Source: Thermocrispum municipale DSM 44069
GTDB lineage: Bacteria; Actinomycetota; Actinomycetes; Mycobacteriales; Pseudonocardiaceae
Direction: 5' to 3'
Length of the DNA: 64,000 nucleotides
Assembly (NCBI RefSeq): GCF_000427825.1
Contig: NZ_ATYT01000004.1
Coordinates: 209,399 to 273,398, forward strand
The notes below the pieces were generated by a model. It was not told the origin of the DNA. It ran no database searches and worked only from the letters and a program-made list of their open reading frames with translations. Numbering within the stretch: the stretch's first letter is position 1; the number at the start of each line of letters is the position of its first letter. This document shows positions 25,941-36,404 of this stretch, in pieces. Made by a program: the position numbers and the translations under genes.

Positions 25941-26960
25941 TCACTCGGCGAATACCGAACCAGGCAGCCGCACGGTCACCAGCACCGCACGATGGTCGGA
26001 GCCCGGTACGTCGATGATCTGGAAGTTGCGCACGGCCGCGCGGGAATCGATCAGCACATGATCCAGCGTGACCGGTGGCCAGTTCCCGATGCTCGGCCAG
26101 GTCGTCGCCAAGCCCTTGCCGAGCAGATCAGCGGCGTCCACGTAGCCACCGTTGAGCAGTCGGCGGAATTCCGCGTGATCGAGCGTGGCGTTGAAGTCGC
26201 CCGCGAGGATGCGAACGGCGCCTTGCTTGTCGGCCCGCGGCAGGCTGCGCAGGTCCGACCGCCAGGCGTCGGAATCGCTCACCGGCGGCATCGAGTGCAC
26301 CGCGACGACCTCGACCGGCTGTTCCTCGATCTGCAGGGCGACGGAGGGTTGCGCGAAGGTGGTCCGCCCGGTCAGATCGAGCGCGTCGAGCGGGTGGCGG
26401 GAGGCCACGCCGGATCCGGATGCGCCCGGCCCGGGCTGGAAGTGCCGATGTGGCAGCAGTTCGGACAGGCCGGCGCTCTGCAACGCCGCGGCCGCTTCGG
26501 GAGTCATCTCCGAGATGGCCAGGACATCGACCGCGCGTTCCCTGGCCAGGGAGACGACGGCGTCGGCATCCGCGCGCCCGTAGTACATGTTGACGGCCAG
26601 CAGGCGCATGACCGGCCCACCGGTGCCGGGCTGGGCATCGGCGATGTAGCGGGGAAGCACGGTCAGCGCCAGGGCCAGGCTCAGGGAGAACACGACGACC
26701 GCCGATCCCCAGCGACGGAACACGGCGACGAACACGGTCAGCAGCAGACCGGCGGCGACGACGTACGGCGTGAGCGCCAGCCCGGCGATGGTGAGGCTGA
26801 TGCCGTCCCAGTCGAACAGACCGGAGACCACCAGCCGCCACAGCGCGAACGCTGCGTACAGGGTGGCCGTGACCACGAGGAAGCCGCCGAACACCGGGCC
26901 GCCGGGTCGGCGGCGCCGTGGCTGTTCCGGCGCGTCGAAGCCCCCTGGGAGCACGGTCAC
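25941..26960 (-). CDS. membrane-anchored endonuclease/exonuclease/phosphatase family protein
   Basis: About 339 residues: an Arg/Pro-rich start, three membrane spans (VFGGFLVVTATLYAAFALW, GISLTIAGLALTPYVVAAGLLL, VVVFSLSLALALTVL; roughly residues 25-105), then an EEP domain. That domain has MYYGRADADAVVSLARERAVDVLAISEM, LAGDFNATLDHAEFR and the final DHVLI...SDHRAVLVTV. Metal-dependent phosphoesterase activity outside the membrane is expected. The GTG at 26960 was chosen as first start after the repeat region (GTG at 26978 also possible). The frame is open to 27302 only through tandem repeats. It is convergent with the M1 gene, with 3 bp between them. Confidence 0.85.
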   Translation of the reverse strand: MTVLPGGFDAPEQPRRRRPGGPVFGGFLVVTATLYAAFALWRLVVSGLFDWDGISLTIAGLALTPYVVAAGLLLTVFVAVFRRWGSAVVVFSLSLALALTVLPRYIADAQPGTGGPVMRLLAVNMYYGRADADAVVSLARERAVDVLAISEMTPEAAAALQSAGLSELLPHRHFQPGPGASGSGVASRHPLDALDLTGRTTFAQPSVALQIEEQPVEVVAVHSMPPVSDSDAWRSDLRSLPRADKQGAVRILAGDFNATLDHAEFRRLLNGGYVDAADLLGKGLATTWPSIGNWPPVTLDHVLIDSRAAVRNFQIIDVPGSDHRAVLVTVRLPGSVFAE

Positions 26961-27087
26961 GGCGACAGCATGCCGCACGGCGCGCGGAAAAACCGGGCGG
27001 AAAGATCGTTCGATGCCGGGCCGAAACCGGATCTTGGCGGGACAGCGGCCGAGGCCGTGGGCAATCCGGTGCGGCCACCCCGCCGGA

Positions 27088-27360
27088 CCGAGCTCGAGGG
27101 GGATTTGCCGCCCGCTCGCATCAGCCGAGCCCTGAGGGGGATTTGCCGCCCACTCGCGCCAGCCGAGCCCCAGGGGACACTGCCGCCCACTCGTGCCGCC
27201 GAACACCAGGGGACGCCGCTGCCCACTCGTGCCAAACCGAACACCAGGGGACGCTGCCGCCCACGCGCCGGACCGCCGGCGCCGAACCGGGGCACCTGCC
27301 ACCCACTCGCATCAGCCGAGCCCCGAGGCAAACTGCCCCCTCGTGCGGCCGGGCTCTGCA
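27088..27360. repeat. tandem repeat array, 7-8 copies of about 36-38 bp
   Basis: Units of the form CCGAGCCCCAGGGGACACTG continuing CCGCCCACTCGTGCC start at about 27088, 27125, 27163, 27199, 27237, 27282, 27316 and 27349, the outer ones more decayed. Unit length is not a multiple of three, and frames through it read as low-complexity Gly/Arg/Ser protein, so it is taken as non-coding. It separates the EEP gene from clpC. A run of about ten C follows at 27369-27378. Confidence 0.8.
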
Positions 27361-27405
27361 GGCACCAACCCCCCCCCCGGCCACCCACCACCAGCACACA
27401 AACGA

Positions 27406-27438
27406 ACGGCGGGCCCGCACCACGTGCGGGCCCGCCGT
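27406..27438. terminator. clpC terminator hairpin
   Basis: A perfect 15-bp stem (ACGGCGGGCCCGCAC with GTGCGGGCCCGCCGT) and a 3-nt loop begin 15 bp after the clpC stop. On the minus strand it is followed by TTCGTTTGTG, a weak U tract. Confidence 0.8.
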
Positions 27439-27453
27439 CGTCAGTTCGGCGTC

Positions 27454-30012
<2,559 letters not shown>

Positions 30013-30276
30013 CTCTACTCCCTGACTGCGTTGGCGGTGTCTGGGCCATCACGCCTGACGACGTGATGTGTGCAGCACCGTAATGCCACTGTAGTAGCCA
30101 CACCATGGCCTCGGCGTAACCACTCAGTTGTATTCCACCCTGCGGGCTCGCCCGTGACAACGTGCCCGCATGTCAGGGGATTCCCCAGTACGCAGCGTGT
30201 CCGCTAACCGCGAACAGCCGTGCTCGGCGCAGGCGGCGTCGGTCACCCCTGTCGACCAGTCCACTGCACACAGCGT

Positions 30277-30295
30277 TAAGGTTAGGCAAGCCTAA
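30277..30295 (+). promoter_or_regulatory. IdeR/DtxR iron box
   Basis: TAAGGTTAGGCAAGCCTAA matches 16 of 19 positions of the IdeR/DtxR consensus TTAGGTTAGGCTAACCTAA and has the inner palindrome TTAGGC-AA-GCCTAA. It lies 18 bp before the ATG of the FhuF-like gene, so iron-replete IdeR should repress transcription. Confidence 0.88.
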
Positions 30296-30313
30296 GCTTC
30301 GAAGGAGGCACGG

Positions 30314-31162
30314 ATGGCGGTCGATCGTGTGGCACTGCACACGTCGCTGCCACTCGCGCCGGATTCGCTCGGCTTGGCCGATTCCATCTCGAAGATCAAC
30401 GACCTGTTCCCGGTCGGCTGGCTGCGCCTGGAGTACGGCGTTCCGGCGGGAGAGCCCGGCTGGCACCGGTGCGACGACCTGCTGTCACCGGGCAGCACCG
30501 GACTCGCCGCGTGGCACGACCGGCTACTGGAATGGCTGCACGCCGAGTACGGCCACGCTCCCGAGCGCACCGCCGCGGGCTTCTTGCGGTGGTGGTACCT
30601 GTGCGCCATCGCGACGTCGGCGGCGATGCTGTTCCACCACCAACGCCGGGTGCCGTCGCTGCGTCCTTCCGACTTATTGGTACGGATCTCTCCCGAAGGC
30701 CGGCCGGATGTCTCGGGCGTGGCCGTGTTGTCCGACGAGTTCGCGTGCCTCCCCGGCGACCCGGCCGAGGGCACCAGCACCGCGACGACGGTCGCGTCCC
30801 CGCACGCGCTTGCCGCTCTGTTGCGGGCACGGTTCGCCGGTCACGCCGCTCGGTTCATCGCCAGCTACCGGCCCAAGGTGCGTTTCGGACGGCACACGTT
30901 GTGGGCGACGGCCACGGACGCGCTGGACACCGGGCTCTGGATGGCCGGCCAGCTCGGTGGCGACGAAGGGGCGGGCGTGGCCGACGCCGCGCTCGTTCTG
31001 CCGGAGGCGACGAAGCCGTTCACCTCGGCCAGCACGTTGCGCTGCCACTCGGTCGATGGTTCGCCGTGCTGGAGCAGGAGGCGCGAGTCGTGCTGCTTTT
31101 CTTACTTGGTCAATGACGGCGAGGCGTGTGCGGACTGCCCCCGAACCGTCCCCAAGCGGTGA
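30314..31162 (+). CDS. FhuF-like ferric-siderophore reductase
   Basis: A 282-residue cytosolic protein ending in the [2Fe-2S] motif C-C-x10-C-x2-C of FhuF (Cys260, Cys261, Cys272, Cys275). The body is the helical IucA/IucC-like FhuF domain (LRWWYLCAIATSAAMLFHHQRR). FhuF reduces ferric siderophores to release iron after uptake. An IdeR box and a strong GAAGGAGG ribosome site lie just upstream, which agrees with iron regulation. No siderophore synthesis or transport gene is in the window. Confidence 0.9.
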   Translation: MAVDRVALHTSLPLAPDSLGLADSISKINDLFPVGWLRLEYGVPAGEPGWHRCDDLLSPGSTGLAAWHDRLLEWLHAEYGHAPERTAAGFLRWWYLCAIATSAAMLFHHQRRVPSLRPSDLLVRISPEGRPDVSGVAVLSDEFACLPGDPAEGTSTATTVASPHALAALLRARFAGHAARFIASYRPKVRFGRHTLWATATDALDTGLWMAGQLGGDEGAGVADAALVLPEATKPFTSASTLRCHSVDGSPCWSRRRESCCFSYLVNDGEACADCPRTVPKR

Positions 31163-31165
31163 TTC

Positions 31166-31702
31166 TCAGCGCCCGACGTGCCGTTCGAACTCCCGCAGGA
31201 CGGCGTCCCAGTCGAAAGCGTTGTCGTCCTGGCGGCTCACGGTGTCCGGATCGATGAAATGGACGCCGGCGGCACTGAGCCGTTCGATGCTGTCCGAATA
31301 AGCGGGATGGCGCCGTAACTCGTCGTTGACGCAAGGGGCGGCGACGATGGGAACTCCCGTGCCGAGCGATTCGCACAGATTGCCGACGGCGACGGTGTCG
31401 GCGAGGCCGGCGGCCCATTTGTTGAGTGAGTTGAAGGTGAGTGGCGCAGCGAGCACAGCGTCTGCGTCAGGCAACGGGTCGTCCTCGGTCGGCATACGCG
31501 GAGCCGAACGCACGATGCAGCCGGTGAACTCCGCCAGGCGTTTGTCGTCGAGCCACTCCGCTGCGGTCGGGCTCAGGATGACACCGACCGTCCAGCCCCT
31601 GTTCTTGAGCAGTTCGATGGGGCGGGCGACCTCGAGGACCGGCATCGCGGCGGTGGCGATGACGTAGACGCAGCGCAGCACGTGGCGGCTCGCGGTGATC
31701 AC
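31166..31702 (-). CDS. flavoprotein (HFCD family)
   Basis: A 178-residue flavoprotein of the homo-oligomeric Cys decarboxylase fold: YVIATAAMPVLEVARPIELLKNRG at the start, VLAAPLTFNSLNKWAAGLADTVAVGNLCESLG in the middle, and VPIVAAPCVNDELRRHP at the end. Relatives include the CoaC half of Dfp and phenolic acid decarboxylase subunits, but there is no CoaB partner. In several actinobacteria such genes stand alone with unknown role. The GTG at 31702 precedes ITASRHVLRCVYVIA. It is convergent with the FhuF-like gene (3 bp apart). Confidence 0.82.
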   Translation of the reverse strand: MITASRHVLRCVYVIATAAMPVLEVARPIELLKNRGWTVGVILSPTAAEWLDDKRLAEFTGCIVRSAPRMPTEDDPLPDADAVLAAPLTFNSLNKWAAGLADTVAVGNLCESLGTGVPIVAAPCVNDELRRHPAYSDSIERLSAAGVHFIDPDTVSRQDDNAFDWDAVLREFERHVGR

Positions 31703-31849
31703 GGTGCCAACACTAGGACGGCGACGAGGTGGGCAGGAGGAGTTTGCGGGCAAGGGCGGCGGAACGAGGCGCTGGGAAATCGGGTTGCGCCGCCCGCGCG
31801 CCCGCACGACTGGCTCCAGCCGCCCGCGCACCACGGTCCGGCGCACAGC

Positions 31850-31882
31850 AAAAGGGCCGCCAGCCTGCTCGGCGGACGGCCC
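31850..31882 (-). terminator. lsr2 intrinsic terminator
   Basis: Read on the minus strand, GGGCCG-t-CC pairs with GGCGGCCC around a loop of about 12 nt and is followed by TTTT. It lies about 50 bp after the lsr2 stop. Confidence 0.65.
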
Positions 31883-31929
31883 CTCGCTCTGCCGGAGTCT
31901 TTGGAGCGAATTCTCGCTCCACCGGAGGG

Positions 31930-32268
31930 TCAGTTCTTCTTGTGGTACGCCTCGACAACTTCGGTCGGGATACGGCCACGATCGGAGACGGTGTAACCGT
32001 TTTTCCGCGCCCACGCGCGAATGGCCTGGTTCTGCTCGCGGTCGACCGTCGCGGACTTGCCCGCCGACGCCGAGCGTGCGGGGCGCTTACGGCCACCCGA
32101 ACGACGCGCGTGGTCCACATACTTCGCGAGCGCGTCGCGCAGGTTTTTTGCATTCTTGGCCGACAGGTCGATCTGGTAGGTCACCCCGTCCAGGCCGAAC
32201 TCGACGGTCTCGTCGGCATCCGAGCCGTCCAAATCGTCAATGAGCGAGACCAGCACCTTCTGCGCCAT
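31930..32268 (-). CDS. lsr2: nucleoid-associated protein Lsr2
   Basis: A 112-residue H-NS-like xenogeneic silencer. The N-terminal dimerisation domain is [20 protein letters not shown], then [15 protein letters not shown]. The C-terminal DNA-binding domain reads [19 protein letters not shown] and has the AT-hook-like R-G-R that inserts into the minor groove of AT-rich DNA. The ATG at 32268 follows GGGAGGAAAGCT. It lies in the clpC-lsr2 neighbourhood as in M. tuberculosis, but lysS, which follows lsr2 there, is missing here. Confidence 0.97.
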   Translation of the reverse strand: MAQKVLVSLIDDLDGSDADETVEFGLDGVTYQIDLSAKNAKNLRDALAKYVDHARRSGGRKRPARSASAGKSATVDREQNQAIRAWARKNGYTVSDRGRIPTEVVEAYHKKN

Positions 32269-32354
32269 AGCTTTCCTCCCGGGGTAATGCTCCGGCTGAA
32301 TGATCAGACGTCCGTGCATGCCACAGCAAGGCAGGACAAGTCATTAATACCTGC

Positions 32355-32383
32355 ATTCTACGGCCGGCGCAAACAGTACCTAA
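32355..32383 (-). promoter_or_regulatory. candidate sigma-70-type promoter of lsr2
   Basis: On the minus strand, TTAGGT (plus 32378-32383) and TAGAAT (plus 32355-32360) are separated by 17 bp. This would give a leader of about 80 nt before lsr2. No experimental or comparative support. Confidence 0.4.
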
Positions 32384-33166
32384 TGTGGGGTGGTATTCCT
32401 CGCGCGCCAAGCTGAACAGGTTCGTCTCACCTATAACCGGACACCGGGTACACCTTCGGCTACCCATTCCGATGCCGCCGGTCGGCGGCATAACGTACTC
32501 CGACGCGCGCAAGAAAAACCGCGTCGAGCTGCATCGCTTCGGCGGTACCGCAAGCGACGGTGGTCAACTGGCCACAGCGCGCAGTTGCCGTTTCGGCATC
32601 GCATCGACCAGCTCGGCTTTTGCCCGTCAACCAGTCCGAATCGGTGCAGATAAAGATCCCACTTCTCAGCGATCCCGACCCGGCAGGATCCGGATAGCGG
32701 GCGTTGCCGCCGCAGAACCTCCCTGACCAGTGGCTACGTGCTGCTGACAGATGGTGATCGGCCCGACCGGAAAGCGTGACCGGCACCGATCGGCGCCCGC
32801 CCCGCTCCGCCGAAGAAGTTTCGGATGATCTCGAACGCGTTGTCCAGAGCGCCCACATCGCACGGTTTGAGAAAACACTTCCGTGGCCCGCGCAAGGCGG
32901 ACGGAGCAGAATGCCGAGTCAACGGTGGCCGCACAGTGAAATGAGTCACGTCGTGCGCGCGCCTCGCTGCGTGCTGACCTGGTCGACTTTATGCTGTACG
33001 TTCTGCGTTTCTCGCCCCGCCGGGCGGCGATCGGCAAGTACGGACCGTTCCCCGCAGTTGACGGTGATGACCTCACCGCGGACAAATACTGGTAGCAGCA
33101 AAGTCCACAGTGGACTGTCAGCGGTTCAAAACGTCGATTCTTGCCGAGCTGTTCGCCCAGGTGGAC
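32384..33166. other. gene-poor gap where lysS is expected
   Basis: About 780 bp of lower-GC DNA between the lsr2 promoter and coaX. Short frames on both strands carry no recognisable domain, no good ribosome site and no GC-bias typical of the neighbours. A CCGCGGACA fragment (33076) recalls the repeat family at 2657 and 55335. Near 33102-33118 is the palindrome shared with 751-771. No remnant of lysS could be recognised. Confidence 0.5.
33102..33118. repeat. palindrome AGTCCAC-A-GTGGACT, copy of the 751-771 element
   Basis: Arms of 7 bp with a one-base centre, followed by GT. It shares the core AGTCCACA-R-TGGACTGT with the site upstream of lpqE. It lies about 50 bp beyond the coaX stop on the minus strand, so it may instead belong to a small dispersed element. 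Confidence 0.3.
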
Positions 33167-33958
33167 TCACCGTTCTCGCTTGTTGCGCTCGTAGGCCAAT
33201 CGCAAGCCGAGCAAGGTCAAATCGGGTCGGTGCTCGGTGATCGTGCGCGATTCCGCCAAAACCAGCCCGGCCAGGCCACCGGTCGCCACCACCGCCACCT
33301 CGCCAGGATTCGCCCCCCATTCGGCCAGTACCCGGCTGACGAGTCCGTCGACCTGTCCGGCAAACCCGTACAGAATGCCTGCCTGCAGGCACTCCACGGT
33401 GTTCTTGCCGATCACCGAACGGGGACGGACCAGCTCGACGGTCCGCAACGCCGCGGCGCGCGTCGCCAATGCGTCCAGTGAGATCTCGATTCCCGGCGCG
33501 AAAGCGCCACCGAGGAATTCGCCGCGGGAAGACACCGCGTCGACCACGGTCGCCGTCCCGAAATCCACCACGACGCACGCCCGGTCGGGGTGCAGCGCGT
33601 GCACCGCCAGCGCGTTCACCAGGCGGTCCTGGCCGACTTCCTTCGGGTTGTCGACCAGTAGCGGCACGCCGGTCCGCACCCCTGGCTCGATGATCACACG
33701 CGGGACGTCCGGGTAATAACGGCTCAGCATGGCGCGCAGCTCGCGGCGCACCGGCGGCACGGTCGACAACACACTCACGCCGGTGACGTCGTCGGCATGT
33801 TCGCCGAGCATGCCGCGAATGGTCAGCGCGAACTCGTCGGCGGTGTGCCGGTTGTCGGTGCGGATGCGCCAATCCCGCACCAGGCGCGCGCTGTCGCCCC
33901 GGCCCGCGTACAGGCCGAACGTGAGGTCCGTGTCCCGGGCGGCGACGGTCAGCAGCAT
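33167..33958 (-). CDS. coaX: type III pantothenate kinase-like protein
   Basis: A 263-residue ASKHA-fold protein by length, position and motifs: EPGVRTGVPLLVDNPKEVGQDRLVNALA, VVDFGTATVVDAVS, GGAFAPGIEISLDAL and ATGGLAG. Type III PanK phosphorylates pantothenate, the first step of CoA synthesis. The N-terminal phosphate-binding motif, D-x-G-N-T in the family and DVRNT in M. tuberculosis, reads A6-A7-R-D-T here, so the key Asp and Asn are changed. Activity is therefore doubtful; M. tuberculosis CoaX is also reported as not the functional kinase. It is coupled to panD by one overlapping base. Confidence 0.88.
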   Translation of the reverse strand: MLLTVAARDTDLTFGLYAGRGDSARLVRDWRIRTDNRHTADEFALTIRGMLGEHADDVTGVSVLSTVPPVRRELRAMLSRYYPDVPRVIIEPGVRTGVPLLVDNPKEVGQDRLVNALAVHALHPDRACVVVDFGTATVVDAVSSRGEFLGGAFAPGIEISLDALATRAAALRTVELVRPRSVIGKNTVECLQAGILYGFAGQVDGLVSRVLAEWGANPGEVAVVATGGLAGLVLAESRTITEHRPDLTLLGLRLAYERNKRER

Positions 33959-34443
33959 CAGCTCTCAGCGTGCAGCAAAGCGTCCAGCTTCGCCGCGTCC
34001 ACTGTCTCCGGCGCCTCCGATGCCGTCCTGCTGACCGGCACCGAGCCGCTGATCAGGCCCGAGCCCTCCGGGGCGCTGCTCGGGTCGCTCCCTTTCTCCA
34101 CGATCTTGTTGTCCGCGTCGACAAAGACGATCTTGGGCTGGTAGCTGCGCGCCTCCGCCTCGTCCATCTGCGCGTACGACATGAGGATCACCAGGTCACC
34201 GGGCTGCACCAGGTGTGCGGCCGCACCGTTGATGCCGATGATGCCGCTGCCCGCTTCGCCGGGGATGACGTAGGTCTCCAGGCGGGCGCCGTTGGTGATG
34301 TCGACGATCGCGACCTGCTCGCCGGGCAGCAGATCCGCCGCGGCCATCAGGCTCTCGTCCACCGTCACCGAGCCGACGTAGTGCAGGTCCGCCTGCGTCA
34401 CCGTGGCCCGGTGGATCTTGGACTTCAGCATCGTCCGAAGCAT
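33958..34443 (-). CDS. panD: aspartate 1-decarboxylase
   Basis: PanD makes beta-alanine from aspartate for pantothenate. The proenzyme self-cleaves between Gly24 and Ser25 (motif YVGSVTVD), giving the pyruvoyl cofactor. Lys9, Tyr22 and [20 protein letters not shown] are conserved. At 161 residues it has an Ala/Ser/Pro-rich C-terminal tail of about 25 residues beyond the core, as in mycobacteria, where the tail affects pyrazinoic-acid response. It overlaps coaX and lies 12 bp after panC. Confidence 0.97.
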   Translation of the reverse strand: MLRTMLKSKIHRATVTQADLHYVGSVTVDESLMAAADLLPGEQVAIVDITNGARLETYVIPGEAGSGIIGINGAAAHLVQPGDLVILMSYAQMDEAEARSYQPKIVFVDADNKIVEKGSDPSSAPEGSGLISGSVPVSRTASEAPETVDAAKLDALLHAES

Positions 34444-34455
34444 GAGTGTGCCTTC

Positions 34456-35343
34456 CTACTCAGCCGGTTCCCCCAGCACGATTCCCACGTTGTCGATCAA
34501 CCGCGTCGTGCCGACCTTGGCGGCCACCAGCAGCCGGGCGGCGCCGGCTTCGGGTGCGGGTCCGAGCTGGGGATCCCGCAGCTCCAGGTAGTCGACCTTG
34601 ACCTCCGGCCGCGCCGCCAGCGTCGCTTCGGCGGCAGCGAGGGCGGCCGGACCACCTTCGTGGGCGGCGTGCGCCCCGGCAGCCAGCGCGGCCGACAGCG
34701 TCACGGCGAGTTCGCGCTCGTGCGGCGACAGGTACGCGTTGCGTGAGGACAACGCCAGGCCGTCCGGCTCACGCACCGTCGGCACGCCGATGACCTTCAC
34801 TTCCATGTTCAGGTCCCGGACCATCGCCTTGATCAACGTCAGCTGCTGGTAGTCCTTCTCGCCGAAGAACGCATACGCCGGCCGCACGATGTTGAACAGC
34901 TTGGCCACCACGGTGAGCACGCCGGCGAAATGTCCCGGCCGGAAGGCGCCCTCCAGCTCGTCGCCGAGCGGGCCGGGGTGCACGGTCACCTGCGCGCCCT
35001 CGGGGTACATGTGCTCGACGGTCGGGGTGAACACCAGCTCGACGCCCGCCTGCTCGAGCTTCTCCAGGTCGGACTCCAGGGTCCTCGGGTACTTGTCCAG
35101 GTCCTCGTTCGGGCCGAACTGCAGCGGGTTGACGAAGATCGACACCGCCACGGTGACATTGCCCGGGATGCGCTTGGCCCGGCGGATCAACTCGAGGTGG
35201 CCGGCGTGCAGCGCACCCATCGTCGGCACCAGGACGACGGTCTGGCCGACCGCGCGCAGGGCGGCCGTGGTGCGGGAAACCTCGTCGGGCTCGACGATCA
35301 CGTTCGCCTTGCCGCGCACGAATCGCGGCTTGCTGGACGTCAT
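34456..35343 (-). CDS. panC: pantothenate synthetase
   Basis: PanC condenses pantoate with beta-alanine using ATP. In 295 residues it shows the class-I-synthetase-like [17 protein letters not shown] (HIGH-like), [38 protein letters not shown], and the KMSKS-like ALSSRNAYL. An ATGA overlap joins it to the gene upstream. PanB is not in the window. Confidence 0.97.
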   Translation of the reverse strand: MTSSKPRFVRGKANVIVEPDEVSRTTAALRAVGQTVVLVPTMGALHAGHLELIRRAKRIPGNVTVAVSIFVNPLQFGPNEDLDKYPRTLESDLEKLEQAGVELVFTPTVEHMYPEGAQVTVHPGPLGDELEGAFRPGHFAGVLTVVAKLFNIVRPAYAFFGEKDYQQLTLIKAMVRDLNMEVKVIGVPTVREPDGLALSSRNAYLSPHERELAVTLSAALAAGAHAAHEGGPAALAAAEATLAARPEVKVDYLELRDPQLGPAPEAGAARLLVAAKVGTTRLIDNVGIVLGEPAE

Positions 35344-36263
35344 TGGTTTCCTCCCCCCAGAACACCGTTGATGGCTGCGTACCCGTCCTCGCGCAACATG
35401 CCGGACGCGCGCGCCCTGACCGCTGTGCGGTTGGCTAGCGCAGTGTAGGACGGCAGGACGTCGGACGCCTCGTCGACCAACACGCCTAGGTGAGCGCGCA
35501 CCGTGCCTGCGTCGCCACGAGCAACTGGACCGGTCAGCGCGCGGTCTCCATGGCGCAGCGCGTTGTCCAACGCGGCGGACAACAGCGGCCCGAGCACCCG
35601 GTCGGCGTTCTCGATGCCCGCTCGACGCAGCAGGTCCGTGCTGTCGGCGACCAGCGTGATGAGGTGATTGGCGCCGTGCGTCAGCGCCGCGTGGTACAGC
35701 GGCCGGGCGGACTGCGGAATCCGTACCGGCTCCGCCCCCATCTCGACCGCGAGGGCTTCACCGACGTTGGCGGCGGCGTCGTCGCCGTCGGCCGCCGTGA
35801 TCCCGATGCAGGCGGTGCCGAGGCGTTCGATGTCCTCCTCGCGCCCGGTGAACGTCATGGCGGGGTGCAAAGCGATGCACAGCGCACCGATCTCGGCTGC
35901 CGGCTGCAGCACGTCGACACCGTGGGCGCCGGAAGTGTGGATGACGATCTGCCCGGCTCGCAGTGACTCGGTGGCGACCAGCCCGCGCACGGTCCCGGCC
36001 AGGGCATCGTCGGGAAGAGCGAGAAGAACGAGATCGGCCTGCCGCGCCACCTCGTCCGGCGACAACAGGGGAACATCCGGCAGGAGATTTTCCGCCCGGC
36101 GGACGGACGCGGCGGACACCCCGGAAGCGGCCACAATCGTGTGCCCTGCGCGCCGCAGCGCGGCTCCGAGCACGCTCCCGACGCGGCCCGCGGAGACCAC
36201 GCCGACCGCCAACCTGGCCTCCCGCCGCCCGTCGTCCTGCGGCATGGGGGAGCTCAACTGCAT
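35340..36263 (-). CDS. Rossmann-fold / DUF2520 oxidoreductase-like protein
   Basis: A 307-residue protein with an N-terminal NADP/F420-reductase-like Rossmann fold ([22 protein letters not shown], about residues 20-41) and a C-terminal helical DUF2520 domain ([20 protein letters not shown]). Synteny equates it with M. tuberculosis Rv3603c, immediately before panC. Some relatives are suggested as ketopantoate-reductase-like, which would fit the pantothenate genes, but the DUF2520 family has no assigned reaction. The frame opens at 36263 with ATG; the residue 1-18 region is poorly conserved. Confidence 0.85.
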   Translation of the reverse strand: MQLSSPMPQDDGRREARLAVGVVSAGRVGSVLGAALRRAGHTIVAASGVSAASVRRAENLLPDVPLLSPDEVARQADLVLLALPDDALAGTVRGLVATESLRAGQIVIHTSGAHGVDVLQPAAEIGALCIALHPAMTFTGREEDIERLGTACIGITAADGDDAAANVGEALAVEMGAEPVRIPQSARPLYHAALTHGANHLITLVADSTDLLRRAGIENADRVLGPLLSAALDNALRHGDRALTGPVARGDAGTVRAHLGVLVDEASDVLPSYTALANRTAVRARASGMLREDGYAAINGVLGGGNQ

Positions 36264-36404
36264 CGTTGCTCCTTCGCTCGTTCCAGTCCCACGCTCCAGT
36301 TGTGGGTACCGGACGACGCGACGCAGCGTAACTCACTGCAATTGCATCCTGCTGTGCCGAGGTGACCGATCACACCGACGGTGACGGTGCGTTCTACGAC
36401 ACAT

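Noticed and set aside
25941-27302. N-terminal extension of the EEP protein through the repeat array (453 codons)
   Set aside because: The extra 114 codons are repeat-derived low complexity; the natural start precedes the first membrane span at about 26960.
27088-27360. CRISPR array
   Set aside because: Units are tandem without unique spacers of constant length, are themselves imperfect, and no cas gene is near.
30013-30161. Heat-shock/SigH-type promoter (GGAAT...GTT) before clpC
   Set aside because: GGAAT is present but GTT follows at only 12 bp, outside the usual spacing; not reported as a feature.
30162-31301. 379-codon frame overlapping the FhuF-like gene
   Set aside because: Different frame, Arg/Ser/Pro/Cys-rich nonsense; the FhuF frame has the cluster motif, ribosome site and IdeR box.
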